This document shows, piece by piece, positions 1-5,078 of a stretch of DNA of 5,078 nucleotides. Each line of letters begins with the position of its first letter. The first letter of the stretch is position 1. The position numbers and the translations under genes were made by a program. The DNA comes from Planctomycetaceae bacterium (GTDB lineage: Bacteria; Planctomycetota; Planctomycetia; Pirellulales; JAEUIK01), in NCBI GenBank assembly GCA_015493185.1, contig WGDQ01000790.1, forward strand, positions 1 to 5,078, in the 5' to 3' direction. The notes beneath the pieces were generated by a model. That model did not search any database. It saw only the letters and a program-made list of their open reading frames with translations, and was not told the DNA's origin.

Positions 1-172
1 CCACGATCAAGGGCTCGCGCGGGCGAAGCGATCGAATGCGATCTTTTACGATGCGCTGCTCCAACGGCGAGGCCGGTGATCGCTTGCTCAAGAACTCAAG
101 CGATTGCCCACACCGTTCGCATGTGTCGACGCCTTCGATATTTTCGTGGCTGCAAAAGGGACAGATGGTCAC
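1..172 (-). CDS. Zinc-ribbon protein, probable CBS-domain protein (5' part only, runs off the left edge)
   Basis: The reading frame starts with GTG at 172-170 and stays open for 57 codons to the window edge. The start overlaps the korB stop as GTGA, so translation is probably coupled to korB. Residues 4-7 (CPFC) and 18-21 (CERC, followed by GQ) form two CxxC knuckles ten residues apart, a typical small zinc ribbon. Residues 39-57 align without gaps to residues 5-23 of the CBS protein at 3631-4095, with 7 of 19 identical including the EPL.V end that leads into the first CBS repeat there. I infer that CBS domains follow beyond the edge. Zinc binding is expected from the cysteines. A role in regulating the neighbouring oxidoreductase is a guess from context. 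There is only a weak GGGTA-like ribosome site upstream, which fits coupling. The gene is short enough here that another C-terminal domain remains possible. Confidence 0.75.
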   Translation of the reverse strand, partial: MTICPFCSHENIEGVDTCERCGQSLEFLSKRSPASPLEQRIVKDRIRSLRPREPLIV

Positions 173-1191
173 TGCACTACCCACGTATCGCCTGAATGGA
201 AAAGTTTTTCCAAATCGCCTTCGCCCTTTTGCTTGCGGGCTTCGTCGATTTGATGGTTGAGCAGCTCGTCGTAGCACGGTTGCTCGACGGCACGAAAGAT
301 ACCGATCGGCTCGGGGAACTCAGGATACCGCATGCGGCTCAGCAAATAGGCCAGACTCGGCTCGGGGGCTTTTTCGTCGTGGAAGAGCAGATCGTCTTCG
401 GTAATGCCCTTACCTAGCTCGACGATTTCCGGATCGAGACCATTGAGGCGAATGCCTTTGTCGCGGTTCTTGCCGAAAATCAGCGGTTTGCCGTGTTCCA
501 GTTCCAAGGTGGTTTCGGCCTTGGTCTCACGATCGGTGGCGTACGAGAACGCCCCGTCGTTGAAAACAACGCAGTTTTGATACACCTCGATAAAAGAGGT
601 TCCCCGATGTTCCAGAGCCCGCCGGAGCACCATGCCCAAATGTTTGATATTCACGTCGATCGTGCGCGCGACGAATGTCGCCTCGCACCCGATAGCGATC
701 GAAAGCGGGTGCAGCGGATTATCGATCACCCCCATGGGGGTGCTTTTGGTCACTTTACCCAAGGGAGACGTGGGCGAGTATTGCCCCTTCGTCAGGCCGT
801 AGATGCGGTTATTGAACAGGACGATGTTGATATCGACGTTGCGGCGGATGGCGTGCAGTAGATGGTTGCCTCCGATGCTCAGTCCATCGCCGTCGCCGGT
901 AATCACCCAAACGTGCAAATCGGGATGCACCGCCTTGATGCCCGTGGCAATTGCCGGGGCACGACCATGGATGGTGTGCATGCCGTATGTGTTCATGTAA
1001 TACGGGAAGCGGCTCGAACAGCCGATGCCCGAAACAAACACGGTTTTCTCCCGGGGCGCGCCGACGCTGGCCAGCACTTTTTTCATTTGGGCCAGAATCG
1101 AGTAGTCGCCGCAACCGGGGCACCAGCGCACATCTTGGTCGCTGGCAAAGTCGCTAGGTTTCAAAACCTGGAGTGCCGAGTTGTCGCTCAT
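169..1191 (-). CDS. korB: 2-oxoacid (probably 2-oxoglutarate):ferredoxin oxidoreductase, beta subunit
   Basis: This 340-residue protein is the thiamine-diphosphate-binding subunit. With KorA it oxidatively decarboxylates a 2-oxoacid, using CoA and ferredoxin, in the cytoplasm. The diphosphate-binding motif is visible: GDGDG at residues 99-103, then NN at 127-128 after the usual spacing. Four cysteines match the family's single [4Fe-4S] cluster: C24 and C27 in WCPGCG, C58 in GIGCSS and C207 in QNC. The segment NRIYGLTKGQYSPTSP (128-143) and the C-terminal YPEFPEPIGIFR (289-300) are hallmarks of KorB-like proteins. The length is normal for the longer KorB forms. The ATG at 1191 puts the conserved WCPGCG block near residue 24, as expected; no strong ribosome site precedes it. 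It lies 75 bases after korA and overlaps the next gene's GTG. 2-Oxoglutarate is the likeliest substrate, but pyruvate or another 2-oxoacid cannot be excluded from sequence alone. Confidence 0.95.
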   Translation of the reverse strand: MSDNSALQVLKPSDFASDQDVRWCPGCGDYSILAQMKKVLASVGAPREKTVFVSGIGCSSRFPYYMNTYGMHTIHGRAPAIATGIKAVHPDLHVWVITGDGDGLSIGGNHLLHAIRRNVDINIVLFNNRIYGLTKGQYSPTSPLGKVTKSTPMGVIDNPLHPLSIAIGCEATFVARTIDVNIKHLGMVLRRALEHRGTSFIEVYQNCVVFNDGAFSYATDRETKAETTLELEHGKPLIFGKNRDKGIRLNGLDPEIVELGKGITEDDLLFHDEKAPEPSLAYLLSRMRYPEFPEPIGIFRAVEQPCYDELLNHQIDEARKQKGEGDLEKLFHSGDTWVVQ

Positions 1192-1266
1192 GGCAGTTTT
1201 TCGTTTCGTCGGTTGAATTGGTTTTTGTTCGAAACAGCTTGCCGGTCAAAAAGCGGCCTGCCATTT

Positions 1267-3153
1267 CTATTTTCCGAGCATTTCACAAATCTTTTCTTCG
1301 ATTTCCGTAGAGGCGAACGGCTTGCCCTTTACCTTGTTCAGGCCGACGGCGTCTACGAGATACTCGGACCGCAGCATGTAACGCAGTTGGCCCATGTTCA
1401 GCTCGGGCACAAGTACCTTTTCGTAGCGTTGAAGGATGTCGCCCAAGTTCGAAGGAAACGGATTCAGATAGCGGAGATGGGCGAATGCGACTTCGTAGCC
1501 TTTCTTGCGGGCATCGCGAACGGCCGTTTCGATCGCGCCGAAGGTTCCGCCCCATCCGACCACCAGCAACGGCCCAGATTCGGGCCCCTCGACCTCTTGT
1601 GGCGGAATATCTTGGGCAATGCCGGCCACTTTGCGGGCTCGAAGGTTGACCATCTTTTGATGGTTTTCCGGGTCGTAGCTCACGTCGCCAGTGATGTCCT
1701 GTTTTTCCAAACCACCCACGCGATACATCAGCCCCGGGGTGCCGGGCAGCGCCCAGGGACGGGCGAGCCGCTCGTTCCGCGTGTAGGGATGGAACGGTTC
1801 GCCATTCGCAGCCGGGCCAGGATGTTCGACGGGGAACTTCGGGAGCGAATCGATATCGGGAATTCGCCAAGGTTCCGAGCCATTGGCCAAATAGCCGTCG
1901 CTGAGGAAAAAGACCGGTGTCATGTATTGCACTGCAATGCGCACGGCTTCAATGGCCGTGTCGAAACAGTCGGCCGGACTGCGCGGCGCCACGACCGGCA
2001 CAGGACACTCACCGTTGCGACCGAATAGCACTTGGAACAAATCGGCCTGTTCGGTTTTTGTGGGCAAACCGGTGCTCGGTCCGCCTCGCTGATTGTTCAC
2101 AATCACCAAAGGCAGCTCGATCATCACAGCCAGACCGATGGCCTCGCTCTTCAGGGCGATGCCCGGGCCGCTGGAACTGGTGGCCGCCACAGCGCCTGCG
2201 AACGATGCCCCAATGGCAGAGCAAACGGCCGCGATTTCGTCTTCGGCCTGGAACGTTCGTACGCCAAAGTTCTTCTGTTTGGCCAGTTCGTGCAAAATGT
2301 CGCTGGCCGGCGTGATGGGATAGCTGCCCAAAAACAACTCTTTGCCGCAGCAGTAGGCACCGGCCATCAGGCCCCAAGCCGTGGCTTGGTTGCCCATGAT
2401 ATTGCGGTAGGTGCCGGGCGAGAGTTTTGCTGGCCCAACGCGGAAGTGGCTGAGAAACGCCTCGGTGGTTTCGCCGTAGTTGTATCCGGCCAGCAGTGCC
2501 CGGCGGTTCGCCTCGGCAATAGCGGGGCGTCGAGCGAACTTTTCGTCGATAAACCGCAACGTGGCGTCGAGCGGCCGATTGTACAACCAGTAGACCAGCC
2601 CCATGGCATAGAAGTTCCGGCAACGGTCGGCCTCTTTCTGCGTCAGTCCCAACCCGTCGACTGCCAGCCGTGTCAGCCGAGTGATCTCGACTGCATGCAC
2701 CTGGTAACCCTGCACGGTACCATCTTCCAACGGATTGCTGTCCAGGCCGGCCAGCTTCAGGTCTTTCGGTTGAAACGAGTTTTTGTCGACGATCAACACG
2801 CCGCCCTTGACCAGATCGGGCAGGTTTGTGACCAGCGCCGCGGGGTTCATCGCCACCAGAGCGTCGACCTTATCGCCGGGCGTAAAGATCTCGGTGCTCG
2901 CAAAGTGAATTTGAAAGCCGCTCACCCCAGCCTTGGTGCCACGTGGGGCCCGAATCTCGGCCGGATAGTCGGGAAACGTTGCCACATCGTTGCCGACTAG
3001 TGCTGAGGTGTTGGTCAACTGCATGCCAGCCAGTTGCATGCCGTCGCCCGAGTCGCCGGCAAACCGTACGGTGGCCGACGTCAGCTCGATGACTTCTTTC
3101 GAGGTCTTCTTGGGAGAGGATTTCGACTCAGTGGATGCGCCGGATGTAGCCAT
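1267..3153 (-). CDS. korA: 2-oxoacid (probably 2-oxoglutarate):ferredoxin oxidoreductase, fused gamma-alpha subunit
   Basis: This 628-residue protein is the large subunit partnering KorB. Residues about 25-225 are the gamma domain, with the glycine-rich FAGDSGDGM (31-39) and the conserved EIRAPRGTKAG (66-76). The alpha domain follows from about 253, opening with GNQATAWGL. It includes the family signature YPITPAS (278-284), the conserved block around SSSGPG and NNQRGGPSTGLPTKTEQADL (326-372), and PELNMGQL (583-590) near the C terminus. The gamma-alpha fusion and length of around 600 residues are normal for this KorA type; in related enzymes YPITP lies at the active site. The first 20 or so residues are a Ser/Thr/Lys-rich tail of no clear function. 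The ATG at 3153 has an AGAGG-like site 12 bases upstream, a rather long spacing; no other start looks better. The stop is TAG. Transcription probably begins close upstream, at the TTGACA-containing site near 3204-3209. Confidence 0.95.
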   Translation of the reverse strand: MATSGASTESKSSPKKTSKEVIELTSATVRFAGDSGDGMQLAGMQLTNTSALVGNDVATFPDYPAEIRAPRGTKAGVSGFQIHFASTEIFTPGDKVDALVAMNPAALVTNLPDLVKGGVLIVDKNSFQPKDLKLAGLDSNPLEDGTVQGYQVHAVEITRLTRLAVDGLGLTQKEADRCRNFYAMGLVYWLYNRPLDATLRFIDEKFARRPAIAEANRRALLAGYNYGETTEAFLSHFRVGPAKLSPGTYRNIMGNQATAWGLMAGAYCCGKELFLGSYPITPASDILHELAKQKNFGVRTFQAEDEIAAVCSAIGASFAGAVAATSSSGPGIALKSEAIGLAVMIELPLVIVNNQRGGPSTGLPTKTEQADLFQVLFGRNGECPVPVVAPRSPADCFDTAIEAVRIAVQYMTPVFFLSDGYLANGSEPWRIPDIDSLPKFPVEHPGPAANGEPFHPYTRNERLARPWALPGTPGLMYRVGGLEKQDITGDVSYDPENHQKMVNLRARKVAGIAQDIPPQEVEGPESGPLLVVGWGGTFGAIETAVRDARKKGYEVAFAHLRYLNPFPSNLGDILQRYEKVLVPELNMGQLRYMLRSEYLVDAVGLNKVKGKPFASTEIEEKICEMLGK

Positions 3154-3190
3154 GGGGCTTCACGACCTCTTCTTGATTTCTACGCTCGGT

Positions 3191-3200
3191 CTACCGGTAG
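3191..3200. promoter_or_regulatory. 10-base palindrome in the korA promoter spacer, possible operator
   Basis: CTACCGGTAG is a perfect palindrome lying wholly between the TTGACA box and the expected -10 position of korA. That is a classic place for a repressor or spacer-binding activator site. No second copy was noticed in the window, so the call rests on symmetry and position only. Confidence 0.3.
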
Positions 3201-3203
3201 TTA

Positions 3204-3209
3204 TGTCAA
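3204..3209 (-). promoter_or_regulatory. Candidate -35 box of the korA promoter
   Basis: TTGACA, a perfect sigma-70-type -35 box, lies about 50 bases upstream of the korA ATG. The expected -10 position 17 bases on (3186-3181) reads AGCGTA, a poor match, so the promoter would be weak or need an activator. A start near 3174 would leave a leader of about 20 bases holding the AGAGG-like ribosome site. Confidence 0.35.
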
Positions 3210-3630
3210 TTCTTCGCTCAGATGCCCGACAGGACAATGTGCGACGTCGTGACGGGGCTTGTGTTGCTTCCCACTGACGGGTTGCTGCCCACCGGATCGT
3301 TTCGCTTGCCGTTCACTTGTCCGCATGGGGCTTGAATTACCGCATCAGGCAGGAATGCTCGTCCGCCGAAATTTCCAAAAAAATCGCTTGCACCTACGAA
3401 CGTTAACCCAGCAAATTGCGTTCCGATGACAGGGCAATACAATGGCCGGGCTCGTGCGCTCACAATCGATCGCGACGACCTTGCAGAACCCGCGCCTTTC
3501 AAAAGAACAGAACCAAGGAAAACGACGTGGCCAGGCTTGGCACACGAAATTGCGGTATGGGGTATTCGAACGACCAGGCAGGTTTTGATTGCTTGAAAAT
3601 GTGGGAGTTGGACTTTGGCTCACGCGTTTA

Positions 3631-4095
3631 CTAGGGGCCTTCACGCTCCTGTACGGCGGGCTGCGTTACCGGAGGCAGGTTGTAGACGGTGCCCGGAAAA
3701 TGCTCGACCAAATAGTGAACGATGCCAGACGTTTTGACCACCTTCACGGGGCGTCCCTCGGCATCAACGGCCGGCAATCGCCGGTAGCCACCCTTGTACA
3801 TGGTATGAATCGCCTCGGCGACGGTCGCATCGGCCCGAATTGCCGTGGGGTTGGGTACCATCAGCGATTCGATCGGCGTTTCCAACCGACCGCCGGAAGC
3901 CATCAAACGCAACGCATCGCGTTCGGTAAAGATGCCCACCAATTTGCCGTCTCGGCAAATCAGGCAGCTACCCGTGTCGTGTTCTTTCAGGAGCGTAAGC
4001 ACTTCGCGCAACGTTGCCGTCGGTTCGACACACAATGGCTCGGCGGGGGCTGCCCGATCGATGGTTTCCGATTCGAGGTTTTGCTTAATGTCCAC
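3631..4095 (-). CDS. CBS-domain pair protein
   Basis: This is a complete 154-residue protein with two CBS repeats and no other domain. The first spans about residues 20-70 and ends in the typical KLVGIFTERDALRLM stretch (51-65). The second spans about 78-135 and includes SLMVPNP (77-83), ATVAEAIHTM (90-99) and YRRLPAVDAEGRP (104-116). A short tail with HFPGTVYNLPP follows (132-142), a pattern I associate with CBS proteins of Planctomycetes. CBS pairs usually bind adenosine nucleotides and control a partner protein; no ligand can be named here. The start is GTG at 4095-4093, supported by a good AGGTGA ribosome site six bases upstream and an in-frame TGA three codons before it. It lies 477 bases upstream of korA on the same strand, so it is probably a separate transcription unit. 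Its N-terminal segment resembles that of the zinc-ribbon gene after korB. Confidence 0.93.
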   Translation of the reverse strand: MDIKQNLESETIDRAAPAEPLCVEPTATLREVLTLLKEHDTGSCLICRDGKLVGIFTERDALRLMASGGRLETPIESLMVPNPTAIRADATVAEAIHTMYKGGYRRLPAVDAEGRPVKVVKTSGIVHYLVEHFPGTVYNLPPVTQPAVQEREGP

Positions 4096-4101
4096 GATCG
4101 C

Positions 4102-4107
4102 TCACCT
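4102..4107 (-). promoter_or_regulatory. Ribosome binding site of the CBS protein gene
   Basis: AGGTGA on the minus strand lies six bases before the GTG at 4095. It matters because it selects a non-ATG start. The TGA inside it is the in-frame stop that rules out an upstream start. Confidence 0.7.
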
Positions 4108-4114
4108 AGATCTT

Positions 4115-4130
4115 CTTCAGGCACCTGAAG
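4115..4130 (-). repeat. Perfect inverted repeat just upstream of the CBS gene
   Basis: CTTCAGG and CCTGAAG are exact reverse complements separated by two bases, ending seven bases before the AGGTGA ribosome site. In the transcript it could form a six-base-pair hairpin with a four-base loop. As DNA it looks like a dimeric operator half-site pair. The sequence cannot tell these apart, and a chance palindrome of this size is not negligible. Confidence 0.5.
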
Positions 4131-4222
4131 GGCTGAAAAATGGCCCTTGTTTCGGCCGCAACCTTGCCTCGCTACAAAGCGAACTTGGAACAAACGAGGG
4201 CTTGGGATGTCTGATTGTTTCT

Positions 4223-4242
4223 GGCCGTCTGTTCAAACGGCC
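4223..4242. repeat. Inverted repeat, 6-base arms and 8-base loop
   Basis: GGCCGT and ACGGCC are exact reverse complements around an eight-base loop, about 130 bases upstream of the CBS gene start. No T run follows on either strand, so it does not look like an intrinsic terminator. Confidence 0.35.
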
Positions 4243-4588
4243 CAATGCCACCTGACAGCAGAAAACGCTTGGGTAAATTCCGACAATCGGCCGCCGATAT
4301 AGAACCTACGCAGATTGTAGATTGCCGTATCGCCTAACCTTTAACCTTGGCTCTTCTATTCGGTCGGTTGTCTCCGAAGCTAGCCCGGCACCGCGTCCTT
4401 TTGCGAGGCCACCTGCCAACGTTTGTCAACTGGTCGGGACCGAGCCGGGCAGCTTGCTGACCACTGATTGGCCGGTTGACCATCCACTGTCGACATGGCC
4501 AACGTGTTCTACACATCCGCTGGTCATGGTGTGCTTCAGGCATGGCATCTGGGAACGCCGTCGAGTGCCGTTTTGTTTGTTGTGCAAT

Positions 4589-4616
4589 CAGCATGTGCTG
4601 TCGCTCGGCACGTGCC
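4589..4616. repeat. Two adjacent palindromes
   Basis: CAGCATGTGCTG (5-base arms, two-base centre) and GGCACGTGCC (perfect 10-base palindrome) lie with centres 17 bases apart and share a GCA/TGC core. The pair could be a binding-site array, but nothing else supports this. Confidence 0.25.
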
Positions 4617-4991
4617 TTGGATGTCTGCTAGCAACTCCCCGGTACAGGTACATGGTGCGTTTCCGCTCGCCCGGCGATGTTAGTGGTCAAGCAGCAGATT
4701 TCTCGGGTCGACGAACGCGAAAACATAGCTCACTGTTCGCCCCGCTCTGGGTTTACGGCTTCTTTTGCCTTCATTGGCCACGGCGAGATGGCCACAGGCT
4801 ACTCCCGGATCAAAAACCGAGCAAGGTCAAACGCCGTCCTTGTTTAAGGCATCTGCACACCAACACGGTCAAACCACCTTTTTTTACCACGTTGCATCAA
4901 CGAGTAAAACCGCAAACCCCAACGTTTCTAGCTCGTTCAGGTGAGCCCCCAACATATTTGACCTTCGCGTGGCCGGTTTGTTTTGGGCCTA

Positions 4992-5019
4992 CGCGACCGC
5001 CGCCTGAGGGGCGGGCGCG
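4992..5019. repeat. GC-rich inverted repeat (strong potential hairpin)
   Basis: CGCG at 4992-4995 pairs with 5016-5019 and CCGCC at 4997-5001 pairs with GGCGG at 5010-5014, interrupted by one A-G mismatch, around an eight-base loop. It is the most stable fold I noticed in the region. No T run follows on either strand, so a simple terminator is unlikely. Confidence 0.4.
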
Positions 5020-5078
5020 AATCACCATTTGGTCCGACTTGGAGTAGGCGCTTTCAGGGCCGGTGTGCTTTTTTTCGG

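Larger units (their letters stand above)
3154..3630. other. Intergenic region between the CBS gene and korA
   Basis: I see no supported gene in these 477 bases. Short open frames exist on both strands, but they begin with weak starts, lack ribosome sites and read as unlikely proteins. The korA-proximal 60 bases hold the candidate promoter and palindrome. On the minus strand a run of seven T (3383-3377) follows only a poor stem, so it is not called a terminator for the CBS gene. An 8-base palindrome, CGACGTCG, sits at 3242-3249. Confidence 0.6.
4108..5078. other. Long region with no convincing gene, upstream of the CBS gene
   Basis: About 970 bases lack any recognisable coding sequence. The longest open frame (plus strand, 4322-5047, TTG start, 241 codons) has a composition rich in Arg, Pro, His and Cys, no motif and no ribosome site, and is not called. 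The stretch holds several inverted repeats: 4223-4242, 4286-4298 (ATCGGC and GCCGAT), 4589-4600, 4607-4616 and 4992-5019. A weak TACAAT box on the minus strand at 4319-4314 might serve the CBS gene but has no good -35 partner. The last bases (5069-5075) are a T run without a clear stem. The region could be regulatory DNA, an unrecognised RNA or decayed sequence. Confidence 0.5.

Noticed and set aside
198..211. GGAAAA/TTTTCC inverted repeat near the end of korB
   Set aside because: The bases are explained by korB codons for EKLF, and the stem would be weak and AT-rich, so it is not evidence for attenuation before the next gene.
862..2028. 388-codon plus-strand open frame
   Set aside because: It lies opposite korB and korA and starts inside korB's coding region. 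The minus-strand proteins have clear family motifs throughout, so this is an antisense shadow.
2032..3000. 322-codon plus-strand open frame
   Set aside because: It is entirely antisense to korA, with no domain or ribosome site; a shadow of korA codon bias.
3377..3383. T run on the minus strand as a terminator for the CBS gene
   Set aside because: Only a four-base imperfect stem precedes it, and it lies about 250 bases after the stop codon.
3218..3502. 94-codon minus-strand open frame between the CBS gene and korA
   Set aside because: It starts with TTG, has no ribosome site or known motif, and overlaps the likely korA promoter. Its fairly ordinary composition leaves a small chance that it is real.
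3589..4128. 179-codon plus-strand open frame
   Set aside because: It is antisense to the CBS gene, which has two recognisable domains and a strong ribosome site.
4775..4795. Two copies of TGGCCAC 14 bases apart
   Set aside because: The repeat is too short and its core also occurs elsewhere in the region (4496-4501), so no specific site can be argued.
4825..4963. Three GGTCAAA motifs (4825 and 4867 forward, 4957 reverse)
   Set aside because: The motif is seven bases, with irregular spacing and no flanking conservation; it could easily arise by chance.

Overview
The window carries a minus-strand block for ferredoxin-dependent 2-oxoacid oxidation. It holds a large KorA-type subunit (a gamma-alpha fusion, 3153 to 1267), the KorB-type thiamine-diphosphate/iron-sulfur subunit (1191 to 169), and the first 57 codons of a third gene that starts inside the korB stop codon and runs off the left edge (172 to 1). 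The third gene opens with a four-cysteine zinc ribbon, followed by a segment resembling the start of a CBS-domain protein. Upstream of korA, on the same strand, is a complete 154-residue protein with two CBS domains (4095 to 3631).

The composition is moderately GC-rich, with long intergenic stretches, few Shine-Dalgarno-led starts and two GTG starts. The CBS proteins resemble types I associate with Planctomycetes. A planctomycete of the Pirellulales sort is my best guess. This rests on general impression and not on a marker gene.

Layout from right to left, in the direction of transcription: 4108-5078 is about 970 bases with no convincing gene but several inverted repeats. Next is the CBS protein, with a good ribosome binding site and a small perfect inverted repeat just upstream. 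Then comes a 477-base gap (3154-3630) ending in a plausible korA promoter, whose TTGACA box lies beside a 10-base palindrome. After it are korA, a 75-base gap, korB, and the zinc-ribbon gene coupled through a GTGA overlap.

KorA and KorB together should form the enzyme that converts 2-oxoglutarate (or a related 2-oxoacid) and CoA to the acyl-CoA, CO2 and reduced ferredoxin. The most interesting point is that the enzyme genes are flanked by two apparently related CBS-type proteins, one of them translationally coupled to korB. This suggests, without proving, a nucleotide-sensing regulatory partner for the enzyme. No ferredoxin or delta-type subunit gene is present in the window.
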